NCBI GenBank assembly: GCA_047495785.1
Contig: JBLDXI010000017.1
Span: 1-64,000 of the forward strand
DNA length: 64,000 bases
Source of the DNA: Lepidodermella squamata
Lineage: Eukaryota; Gastrotricha
Direction: 5' to 3'
Shown: one piece after another, positions 32,653 through 43,331 of the stretch
How positions within the stretch are numbered: the stretch's first letter is position 1
Layout: each line of letters opens with the position of its first letter
Program-made: the position numbers and the translations under genes
The notes under the pieces: generated by a model
Database searches by the model: none
What the model saw: the letters and a program-made list of their open reading frames with translations, nothing else
What the model was told of the DNA's origin: nothing

Positions 32653-35600
32653 CGTCGGTCACAGACCATAATTTTTAATTAAGCAGGCCTAAAATTGAAC
32701 AATAGAATAGATAGAGGTGTTTGGAAATTCGCTCTTTTACAAGCAATCGATTGTCAAGAGTACAAGCGTATTTTTTACTCAATATTCAGGCGCGAAATAA
32801 GAGAACGTGGCTCGAATAATATTTACATTGATCTTAAAATAAATTGTATGCAATTTTTAATTTGTATCGAGTTGAGCGGGTTCATTTTTCATATCACTAT
32901 GTTGGCGCCTCCGGTTTTTTTCACTGAAATAACTTGACCGTAAAATTGTGTCGTTATCATTTTTTTCATAACCACGTGGCAAGAGACACTGTGGTGAAAA
33001 AATTGAATTATACCCATGCGCAGTGAGATGAATGAAGGCGAACGCATTGTTTCATTTGAAAGATCCATACCTATTATCTAACCTACATAAGTCGATGAAG
33101 CGTGAAAATTCCCACGATGAGTTCAAGTTTTGAGCATTGCAAAAGTGTAAAAATAGATTCACAGTATCCCTCTGGAAAATGCAGTAAATTGAGTCTAAAA
33201 AATGGGAAGTGCCTCTGAAAGGCATTAGTCAGTATTTATAGTAATCCACTTTATGCGAGAGAAATATATGTTTTATTGTAGATTTTTATTGGCTTAAAAC
33301 ATATAGTCACTCGCTCACTCCCGCTCGCTTGCTCTCGCGCTTATTCGCGCACAACAATAGCCGCGCGTCTAACAATAAAATGATATATGTGTGTCCGGCG
33401 CGCCGATCGCCGGGCGGGCCAAAGAAAGTTGTGCGTCTCGCTCGCTCATCACACGCTTTGTGCTATTTCAGCGTTATTTTTCGCGTTTTACCCATGTATT
33501 ATTGTTATTAAAGGCAACAATAATACGACGAAGCGTGCGGCACAGAGCGCTTTTCTTAAGGCAGTAGCCGCAGCGCGGCGACAAAACTTGCGGCTTAATA
33601 AAATAATCTCGTAAAAATGATTATTACTAATATTCTTAGCGTCCATTGATACGTAATGCTATAATATTCACACACGCATTTTGTAAATTGTAAATATTTG
33701 ACAAAAGATGCATGCTTGTGACCAGAGAGCAAGAAAGCAAGCTGCTCGGCTTATTTCCGCTTTTGATGCGTAGAAATACTACAAAATAAATATTGCCAGC
33801 TTAAGACGTTTTCTGCGAGCTAAACATCCGCCTTTTTACTATTCGAGTGTCCAATAAACAAAACACGGGTCAGACTAGCCGGGGGCAAACTTGTCGCGAA
33901 CGTTTGATTCACAGAATGGCATATAAAGTGACGTTTGTAATCTTAATATCAGGCATTTTTGGGAATCAAGCACGACACGGGCTTCCTGCGACTGCGACTC
34001 AAAAGTTTCCGGAAAAACTTTGAGACGGGTGACGTATGACAACATGTAAGCGCATAATGCAATCCTAAGCCAGTTGAAGACACAAGAAACTGACAATAGC
34101 GGAAACGATGGCTAGACGATGGCTAGAAACGAAGGTTGAAGAAGACAACGCAAGGAAGTCCGCGGTGCGAATCCATCAAATCCAGAGACTTTCGGAGAAA
34201 GAAATGATCGGACCAATAAGATTAATAAATTCGGAAAAGTGTTTAATAAAGAACTGAAGATGCCCCTACTTCGGGCGTCAACAAGCACCGCCGGCTTAAT
34301 ATCATAAAATTCGCCCAAATTACGCGCCGATTTATCATATATATGATGCAAAATAAGGCTCGCGAAAAATGATAACTTTTATTTACTCGAGTTTCAGTTT
34401 ATTACTGGTATATATTTTTTTAATATAATGTAATGAACTGGCTGACTGATGAAAATTGAGCGCGCGGCGTTGCTGGGCTGTGCATAAATAAACAAATTCG
34501 CGGAGCTACTTATTTAGTCCAGCATCCATCTTCGTTTTTATCGCAGGTATGCAATAATGGAGCACTTTCCGCTGCTGATGAAGGCAAAAAAAATTGATCG
34601 TGACGTGTTGTTTACGCGTGCCTTTGAGTTCCTGCGCGTTGCTCAGGATATGACTACTACTGTTTTATTAACAAACTCCCACCGTCTTAATGCGCGAGGC
34701 TAATGCCGTTTAGACACGACACGTCTGGCCTTTATAAAATGTAGAACTGTCCCGAGTGTCAAAATCAAGGAGAAGTAAACCGAGATGGGATAAGCGATGT
34801 CACGTCATGCTGATAAGGAAGCCTCCAGTCCTGTCGCCATATCCTTCTTCACGAATTTCGCCGGGTTTTCAATGGTTTCGAATTTCAGCTGAAAGATGAA
34901 GGCTCAGTGAGAACAATAAAATTCGAACTCTGAGGGGGCATTTTTTTGCAACACTCAGCCGGAAAGTGAATTGATTCTAGCGGCTTTCTTATGACGAAAT
35001 CTAGGTTGTAATGACCGCGCCGGAAAAGGTATGATGGTATCGCCAAGGGATGCGACACACGGCACTCACCAGTGCGCACTTTTTATTCATTACGCATTCG
35101 CAGTGGTGCGCAAAAAATCGCGGTATTTTTTTCTTGTGCGATTTAGCCAAGCTAATTTCATCACGAGCGGTGTATTGATTGGTGCGACTAAAAGTGGGTC
35201 CGTGATTTGATCATCAGCTCTCGCTTTTATCGGCCCATCATCATTCAGTTCGTTCCTACGCTATACGTACTCTCTTGATAGTGTGAAACGATTATCGGGG
35301 GCGAAAACGGAAAACGGGGGATTGAATGTTTAGGATTGACATGCTGCCAAAATGCCGCCGGTTTGGATCGGCACAACAATAGATTCTGCTGATCATTGTT
35401 TAGAAACTTTTTATAGCTCATTCAATTGTCTTTCATCCTGGCGAGAAAAACCCGCGGTTTAGTGTAGTGAACTGTTCATCTCAGGCTTAACTTTGGCGAA
35501 TAAAGTCGGAAAACATGACGACATCTGAATATGAGAGCGTTACCTTGTGGGCCGATGGTGGGCGAAAGAAAAGGAGCTCAGCTGATCAAACATTCAGATA

Positions 35601-35672
35601 TACCCATATTATGAGAAGCATTCAAAGAATTGTAAAAACGCAGGGCCTATATTTTATATTAAGCGAAAAACC
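32653..35672. other. 3-kb stretch without a supported gene
   Basis: Mixed AT-rich and GC-rich sequence. A patch at 33305-33440 is rich in CGCTC repeats and CpG (including GGCGCGCC) and stands out from its surroundings. Short ORFs exist on both strands but none shows a signal peptide, a family motif or a paralogue. It may hold promoters, untranslated exons or a decayed mobile element. Confidence 0.4.
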
Positions 35673-35861
35673 ATGAATTACAGATTTTCAAACCAGCTGA
35701 TCTTAGCGCTTATCTTGATGATGAGCTTGATTTCAGCGATCATTTGCTCTACAGATGCTGATGATTTGTTCGAGCCCTACTACGAAGTGGAAATCACAGA
35801 TGGCTTGCCACTGGATCTCTCAAGCGTCCAGCCGTATAAATACTACACTCTAGCTGGATGA
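35673..35861 (+). CDS. Small secreted peptide precursor, type 1
   Basis: 62 residues. Signal peptide (LILALILMMSLISAIICS) followed by an acidic mature part, DDLFEPYYEVEITDGLPLDL, ending in a Tyr-rich tail (PYKYYTLAG). The YYEVEIT-x-G-x-x-L core recurs in the peptide at 36220-36375. No cysteines and no dibasic cleavage sites. Function unknown. Confidence 0.5.
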   Translation: MNYRFSNQLILALILMMSLISAIICSTDADDLFEPYYEVEITDGLPLDLSSVQPYKYYTLAG

Positions 35862-36219
35862 ATCAAGTCCACATAATTTGCATAATTTGCAATTTAACTT
35901 AAGGTTGTGGGTAATCTGCCATGAAATGTATACCGATATTATATATTTTTTCATCGTTCAATTCAATGCTGCACTTTGCGATGTTTTTCTTCGGTGGAAG
36001 GGAGCAACATAAATCTACTACCCGAATGTGAAATGGGTGCTAAGGGTTGTGAGTAATACGTGAGTAATACGTGAGTAGGTTTTTACTGTTATCCATTCCA
36101 TTCATAGAGCAGGTGGTTAAACAATGCCGCGCTCCCACCAACACTCGACCCTTATGTTCCTACGTCGCACTAAAATGCGTTTGCCATAATATCACTCATT
36201 GTATTAAGCAAGCTATAGA

Positions 36220-36375
36220 ATGCTAACAAACGTCTTGCGGATATTGTTTTTCTTCGTTCTTTCAAATCTCGTCACTGCTCTTCAATCTAATGAATCGTCT
36301 GAAATGATTGATACGTACCGCGAGATCGAAATAACTCATGGCAAAGCGCTTGGTGAAATCTACATCAACATGTGA
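36220..36375 (+). CDS. Small secreted peptide precursor, type 2
   Basis: 51 residues, below usual ORF cut-offs. Signal peptide (VLRILFFFVLSNLVTALQS) then SSEMIDTYREIEITHGKALG. The YREIEITHGKAL block matches YYEVEITDGLPL in the peptide 0.4 kb upstream, with the same order of signal peptide, acidic spacer and core. The two are probably tandem duplicates. The shared core suggests that selection maintains it. Confidence 0.45.
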   Translation: MLTNVLRILFFFVLSNLVTALQSNESSEMIDTYREIEITHGKALGEIYINM

Positions 36376-37351
36376 CACGGGAAACTGGAAAGAACTAGCT
36401 GACAAAAGCTGCAAACTTCTGTTATTCTAGCCATACCGCATTTATCACTATATGAACAAGATTATCCTGAACGTTTATTAAAAACTGAACAGGATTGAAA
36501 AGTGGCTCCTGAATCTTTTGTTAAAATGACTGTTGTTCTCAGCTGTCTTGAGGCATCCATCTTGATGGGTCCAATAAACTGTGACCGATTTCTTAGATCA
36601 TATCTTGAATCCAATAACTAATTATTTCTGCGAAGTCAGTGAAGGTAATTTCATCTCCTGGAGCCAAAGCCAATGGCATTAGCATCGATATTTAAGGTAT
36701 TTATCCAAGCCAAAAACCTTAATTGGAATTTGAACCTTAATTTAGGGTTAAATTCTGGTTTTTGGCTTGGTCACTTCCGGTTTACCCAGCGGTTCCCAAA
36801 ATTTGTGTATCGTATGACACAGTAGTGTTCTATGAGAATGGCTATTAAGAAAACTTGAATGAAATTTGGTTGGGAACGGATGGGCTACAAATTTATTGCT
36901 TGTTAACATTGATTTGTTTGGCTCGAAATTGAGAAAATCGCAGGTGAAATTTAAACTAGTCGTGTGAGCGAAGCGAGGACATTTTCGGAATTTGACACTG
37001 AAAACCGACGTATCAATATCCTCGGGGTCGTTGCAGTAATTCATTTTGGAATGCCAAAAAGTGTCATCGACATTCATTTATGGTAGAGTAGTAACAGACG
37101 TCGTGGCGGACAATTGGCCAAGTCAACAAGTTGTGACGATGGGCCCGGAAAAGCGGAAACATAATGTAAATTAAACAAAAAAAACGAAATGCTTTAAACT
37201 ACCAAAGACTTTAGACACTTCGTTAAAATCACCTTCTATTTGCATAGGGAAAATGTCAACGTCTTGAAGTGTAAAAATCCGATAATGGCTTTTAATTTTT
37301 CCAATATATAATCTTTCGGCCTGCAATTCAAAGTTTCGCAGTTGCACTTAA
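36376..37351. other. Intergenic region with small hairpin
   Basis: A 14-base perfect inverted repeat CCAAGCCAAAAACC (36705-36718) pairs with 36757-36770. A 109-codon antisense ORF (36748-37077) has no recognisable features. It presumably contains the promoter of the first channel gene. Confidence 0.4.
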
Positions 37352-38681
37352 ATGCATTTGCCAGTCAATTTCATTTTCATATCAGCTGTTCTGATAGTCA
37401 CATCTGCCCAGGTGATGAACAACGAAAAGTTCATAACCCCTGAGGAAAATTTCACGACTTACATGGCGGAGAAATGCTGCCTACGCTGCCTCACCCGCCC
37501 TATCATGGATCCTAATGGTATAACAAACGTAACTTTCACTTTTACTCCGTTTCGATTTCAAGGTATCAACGATCGCGATCAAATGTTAGACCTATTTATA
37601 GATTAGCCAAGTAAGCAACATAATTAATCGCCTTTATATTAGATTCAAAGTCCTCGGCCAACTCGAAGCTGTATGGCAACATCCTTGCACGGTATGGAAC
37701 GCATCCCTTAATGGCGTCCCCCGGTTTGAGCTACCAATAGGCGACAAGTGGTTCCCAAAATTCGTCCTAAACAACGCACCCGATATGGAAAACTTTTGGG
37801 TGTTTGATAGGCAGGTTTCATATTTCGATTTTCGACAAAGATACTATTCCTTTTTTTATAAAGTTATATTAGGAAATTGGGAAATGCTCACTACTTCCCG
37901 AGTGGTGATGTCTACATGGCTCTTGTGATGACATACACTGTATTTTGCCAATTAAAGTAATTGCTGATTCCGAAGATTTTAGAAGTTCCTAAAATTGTCC
38001 TCTCTTAGGCTTAGAAAGTTTCCATTCGACGAACAAACTTGCGCGATTGAAATCGAATCATGGTTCAACATAAAATTTCAGAAGTTAATCGTCGAACCAA
38101 GGTCACCTCTAATCGACCCGAATGACCCGAAATTTGTTAGTCCAGGTGATATCTGGAGCCTCGTCAACACATCATCCCGATCAGGCTTAAACTTCTACGG
38201 GAATCAGCAGAGCGCTGTTAGCGGGAAAACCTATTCGACAGTCATTTTCGAATTCACAATGCAACGACGGCCAAGCATTTACATGATCAGCCTTTTCTAT
38301 CCCAGTTTGGCACTTGTAGTTTTACTACTGTCTGCTGGGTTCATACCACCTGAGAAAACAGATAGACCGGCCTTTTGTGTCACTGTTGTACTTGCTTATA
38401 CAGTTTTGCTATCCATGGTGACAGAAGCACTGCCTATGTCATCAGAAATTTGCTACGCTATGATTTTTATGGCTTTTCAACTCGGTGTAGGCGTCGTTTG
38501 TTCAATCTATAATTTGGTAGCATGCGGCATTGCGGCTAAGAAAAATGTTCGGAAGTCAAAATTTGCGTACTTCGGCCTCAGCCTTTCTCGAATTCGATGG
38601 TTTGATGTTGGATTTTATATCTCGTTGACACTGACTACTGTGATCGTAGACAGTCTACTTTTCTTTTTAATGATGAACTGA
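37352..38681 (+). CDS. Cys-loop ligand-gated channel subunit A (type I)
   Basis: Exons 37352-37584, 37643-37810, 37873-37956 and 38009-38681 give 385 residues; all introns are phase 2. Signal peptide, then a type I N-terminus with a CCLRC cluster. The Cys-loop has 13 residues between cysteines and ends KFPFDEQTC, followed by four transmembrane helices. M2 reads DRPAFCVTVVLAYTVLL, with the conserved 9' leucine and an Asp at -1'. The M3-M4 loop is only about 25 residues. No vicinal Cys pair in loop C, so it is not a nicotinic alpha type. The family comprises neurotransmitter-gated ion channels of the plasma membrane; the ligand is unknown. Intron 2 starts with GC (37811) if the frame is to be kept. 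Confidence 0.85.
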
Positions 38682-39333
38682 CGAAACAATGAATAGGCTT
38701 TGCTTTTCGACAATTGAAGGTCATATTGTGCGTGGGAGATGATCGCACGGTTGAGTGCGCCCCCTCGATTATTGCACGGGGTCGGGGCTGTGGGTGGCTA
38801 CTTATCCAGGGATGAAGCTGAAGAGAGCTAGCGAGGAATCGTGAGTGCGTAGGTTTTTTCTCAGTTGCTAATAAGGAGACGTTGTTTTTAGTGGTAAGCC
38901 ATATCTAACCGAACTAGAATTCATTTGGTTAAAAGTATCCGAAGTTTATTAGATAAGAGCGTCCCCTACGAGTATTTTACGTTGGTCAAAAAAGTTCATT
39001 TCGACCGTCTTCTGGGTCAGTTATGTCTCAAGCCTAAAAAAAGCAGTGGCTTACCAAGCGTCGCTAATGAAGCTGTTTCGTGCATCATAATACATTTATC
39101 TCGTAAATAATTTATTCTTGCACTAATAAAAAAATTTTAATTACCAATTTTGAGGGGGTTGTAAATGAGTGGCAGCTATCGAGGGAAATGCGCGGCACTT
39201 AGCGAGACAGCACTGTGTGATACTTCACGATATTCCCACAGGTGCGGTGATTTTGAACGTTAATTAATGTCGGATCGATAAAAAAAAAATATCCAGTATA
39301 ACGGGGATAGCTAGTAATTCGCCTGTGGGAAGG
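38682..39333. other. Intergenic region between channel genes A and B
   Basis: A 61-codon ORF at 38925-39110 has no family features or signal peptide. A run of A and T around 39120-39140. Nothing else recognised. Confidence 0.35.
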
Positions 39334-40640
39334 ATGATTTCCACTGTTACAGTGATTTCCCTCGCCAGCTTCCACGCGCTGTTAGCATATAATGTACAGA
39401 ATACCTTTATTCCGGTTGAAGATCTTGTTGGTGAAACAATGAAGAAAAAGTGCAACCTTCTTAGCAAATCGCGTCCTGTCGAAAATTTCTACGATCCAGT
39501 CAAAGTAACTATAGGCCTGGTTCCGTTGCGTTTTCAAGGCATCAGCGATCGCGAGCAGCGGTAATAAGTTTTCTCTTATCACAACAGTCATTCAATCATG
39601 CTTACTAGGTTCAAAGTGTTCGGGGAGCTGGATGTCGAATGGGACCATCCATGTGTTGTCTGGAATGTTACAGAGTTCAACGTACCTCAGTTCACGATGA
39701 TAGGCACTGAGGGCTGGCATCCACCTTTCGTTTTGGCGAATGCTCCAGATGAAAGCACCTATTGGACAGCTGAGCGGTGAGTTTTTTCTCGAAAAAGAGT
39801 GACAAATCATCGGCTTTCCCAATCAGATACTTCCGAGACTACGGCAGTGTTGACTACAGGCATTTCGGCTCAGCATTCATCCCGATCATGGCCACTTTAG
39901 AAGCTATATGCCCCCTGAAGTAAGTAATGAGTTTGCTGGAACCCAAGTTTGTAATTTTTTATTTAAGCTTGATGAACTTCCCTTTCGATGAGCAAACTTG
40001 CGTTTTCGAATTGGAGTCTTATCTAACTACAAAGCGACAAATTTTCCACGTGGAAAACAGCTCCCAACTCGCTTCGCCAGATGACACTTCCTTCATAACA
40101 CCGACAGAAATCTGGCGTCTAGTCAGCTCGAGTGCAAAACGGACCAGTATAGTCTACGAGGGAATAGCTGGAGTAATGGGAAACGAGTTCCACAGAGCTG
40201 TGTTTGAATTCAAATTCCAACGCCGATCTTTGTTTTACATGATCAACACGTTCTTCCCGTGTTTCGCCCTTGTAATTCTCCAAGTGAATGTAGGCTTCAT
40301 GCCGCCGCACCACCCAGATCGGCCAGCCTTTTGCGTGACTGTCGTTCTAGCTTACACAGTATTGCTGTCATCAATCAAAGAAACGCTGCCCTCGTCTTCT
40401 GAATTGTGTTACGCTTTCGTTTTCATGGCTTTTCAGATGGGACTAGGCGTAGCATGCACCATCTACACAACTATAGCCTGCGCCCTCGCAAGCGAGACCT
40501 TTTTTAAAAAGACCAAAGTTTGGTTATTCGGCCGTTATATTACCCTCATACGATGCTGTGATCTGTCGTTTTTCACGTTCTTCAGTTTTTTCACGTTAAT
40601 TGTTGACAGTGCGCTATTTGCTCTTATGATAGACCTTTGA
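39334..40640 (+). CDS. Cys-loop ligand-gated channel subunit B (type II)
   Basis: Exons 39334-39560, 39609-39776, 39827-39919 and 39968-40640 encode 386 residues. Start at 39334 (MISTVTVISLASFHALLA, signal peptide). Type II N-terminus: KKKCNLLSKSRP with a single cysteine where type I has CCxxC. The Cys-loop (CPLNLMNFPFDEQTC) joins across the exon 3/4 border. M2 reads DRPAFCVTVVLAYTVLL. Very short M3-M4 loop (about 25 residues). The third exon is 93 bases versus 84 in genes A and D. All introns are phase 2 and at the same places as in its neighbours. Confidence 0.86.
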
Positions 40641-41610
40641 ATCAATTCCAGTCAGAAGGATTTACCGCCCGCAACAACAGTACGATTCGCCAACAAATTG
40701 GTTGAGATAGTTTTCAGATTATCATAATGAGAATGACTAACAAAATTACCGAAGCATATAGTAAAACAGATAACTATTGATGCACTGTTTCAACATTGAC
40801 ATGAAACATGCAATGGTGAAGTCCGGAACCTCCACATTTCTTTTCTCTTTCGATTGTCCCCGAAAAAGACAGATGCCTCATACTCTGACATTTTTCATCA
40901 CCATGCTCGACAAAAGACAAAAGACAATATAAATCCCGCTGATCCGATCCTGTTGTCGCATATTTTCATACAAAAATTGTATCGCCTCGCATGCAAGATC
41001 GCAACTTTTGTTTGCAAAAATATGTTTGCAAATATTTACTTTTTCTACGTGCTAACATCAGCACTTTACATATTGCCGTGGGTCAAACATTAGTTTACAA
41101 GCCTTCGACTCCAGCTTATAGAAATCCTCCATAGATCGGAATCCATAGAAAGATCGCGAAAATGCGAAAATGTCCGTCGCCTCTCCATTCTATCCAGTGA
41201 TACCGACTCAGCGCCCACTGATCAAATTTTATTTTATATGAAGGATTTTATAGGATTTTATATTGCTTGCAGAGAAAATTAAACTTCCATTGCTAAGCAC
41301 ATGACTTCGATGTTGCTTCAACTCTTCCAGTCGGTATTCTCCACTCCAATAATTTGAATTTTCAAATCCTTTCTTCAACCATCCTCAGGACAATATGAAA
41401 GTTGGAGATTGAGTGAAGAGGAAAGATGAACTTCTCTTAAAATTAGAAGTTGGGAACTTCTTTGTTACTTTTATAGTATAACTTATTTCAATATTTTGGC
41501 TTAGCAGTTTAGCAACTTTATAATATAAGGCTAAACAGCTAAGCCAAAAGCTTATATTACCAAATTGAATTCACTAATTTAGCTTTTCATCCAATTTCGT
41601 TGTAGTTTCA
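40641..41610. other. Intergenic region between channel genes B and C
   Basis: AT-rich. Contains local repeats of AAGCTTATATTA / TAATATAAGGC type near 41515-41565 (imperfect inverted repeat). No gene supported. Confidence 0.35.
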
Positions 41611-42916
41611 ATGCATCATTTTTCGTTCAAACTCCTTTTCCGCTCGGCATTCCTGGCAGCTGCATTGGCTCAGCTGACGCCCAGCGATAAGTTCAGCACC
41701 CTTGAAGAGGAGTTTACTAATGAAATGATTGAGAAATGTTGCCTCAGTTGCCGCACTCGCCCCGTTGCCGATCCAAAACAAAAGACGAATCTAACTCTAT
41801 CTTTTATCCCATATCGCTTTGGAGGCATAAATGATCGCGATCAAACGTAAGTATCAAACTGGCGCATGAATTTTTGGAAATATTGAATTTTTTAAGATTC
41901 GAAATTTTCGGCGAAATTGATGTATCATGGAAACATCCATGCACGATATGGAATGAAACAGAAAATGGTGTGACTCGAATCGAAATTAAATATGAGGATC
42001 AGTGGTACCCCAGATTCAGTTTATTCAACGCGCCTGACGTTGCAAACTATTGGGCTTTTGATAGGTTACTTATTTCGTACTAAGAAATTGCGCTCTCATT
42101 GTTTCCCGCAGTTACGTAAAGACAATGGGGAGTGTTGTCTACCTCCCGAGTGGCAACGCTTATATACTGTTTGTCATGACATTCACTGCATTTTGCCCAC
42201 TCAAGTAAGGTATTAACTAGACGGATAGTGCCCAATAATCGATTGTAAACATTACTAGTCTGCGTAAATTTCCCTTCGACCAGCAGACTTGCACAATTGG
42301 GGTCGAATCTTGGTTTAACACAAAGCTGCAGCAGTTCGTTGTAGAGAATCGATCTCCGCTGATCGACCCGGATGACGAGACCTTCATGAGTCCGGGGAGT
42401 GTCTGGAGTTTAGTAAATACATCAGCCCGGGCAGGAGTTAATTCTTACGGAAACTCGTCGACCTTGTTTTCAACCGCTCTATTCGAATTCACCGTTCAAC
42501 GCCGACCATCTGTATACATTATTAATATTTTTTACCCGAGCTTGGCTCTGGTAGTTTTGCTATTATCTTCTGGTTTCATGCCACCCCAACAACCGGACAG
42601 ACCCGCTTTTTCCGTTACTGTTGTACTGGCTTACACAGTCTTGCTATCAACGGTGACTGATGCTCTGCCTGCATCGTCAGAAATCTGCTATGTAATGATC
42701 TTCATGGCATTTCAACTTGGGATAGGCGTCATGGCTACAATATACAATCTGATAGCATGTGGCTTAGCGGCGAAGAAAGACTTTCGAAAATGTAGTATAA
42801 CGATCTTTAGATTTACCCTCTCTCGCATTCGATGCTACGATTATATCTACTACACTTTTCTAACGCTTATGACGTTTTTAGTGGACGTTATACTTTTCTA
42901 CATAATGGTCAATTGA
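41611..42916 (+). CDS. Cys-loop ligand-gated channel subunit C (type I)
   Basis: Exons 41611-41846, 41897-42064, 42112-42204 and 42259-42916 encode 384 residues with phase-2 introns throughout. Signal peptide, type I cluster EKCCLSCRTRP, Cys-loop CPLNLRKFPFDQQTC, M2 DRPAFSVTVVLAYTVLL (Ser at 4' instead of Cys), short M3-M4 loop. Its third exon has the 93-base form otherwise seen in type II genes, so the exon 3 length does not track subtype strictly. The stop codon is 68 bases before the retrovirus-like insertion at 42985, which therefore probably interrupts its 3' UTR. Confidence 0.86.
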
Positions 42917-42984
42917 TGGCCGACAATTATCAGCGAGTTAGAATCAGTTACAGAGTCCGTTTAGGACTGGATTGTTCTGTCAAC

Positions 42985-43179
42985 TGTAATATCCGGCACG
43001 GTACGGATACCACACGGGTTCGATATAAAGAGTAAATAACAGTCAGGCAGAAATGATCCAAAACTCCTCATTTTATTGTTATTGTGTTTCAGTATTTATA
43101 CTGCGGCACGCAGGCCGCTTATTGGTTGGTATGCGGACCAATCGCGCTCGACTTGCGTGTCGCGCGTCCGCATAGCACA
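42985..43179 (-). repeat. 3' LTR of retrovirus-like element
   Basis: 195 bases with TGT...ACA ends, identical by eye to the 5' LTR. The six-base purine tract GGGGAA (minus strand, 43180-43185) directly precedes it in element orientation and would be the polypurine primer. Confidence 0.93.
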
Positions 43180-43331
43180 TTCCCCAGGTGAAATAGTGCT
43201 TTACTCCTGGAAAGCGGGAAAAGCGAAAGGAGTGTAACGGCAAGAGAAAAATTCGAAAATGATATTGTGAGAGAATTTACAATAAATAAGATCACTGGTA
43301 AATATATATACAAACTTCGTGATTTTGATTT

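Noticed and set aside
33305-33440. CpG-rich patch as a promoter island or array
   Set aside because: It differs in composition but has no adjacent gene start and no regular repeat spacing; CRISPR and satellite patterns are absent.
36748-37077. 109-codon antisense ORF
   Set aside because: No recognisable features; overlaps an inverted repeat and the likely promoter of channel gene A.
38925-39110. 61-codon ORF between channel genes A and B
   Set aside because: No signal peptide, motif, paralogue or splice support.
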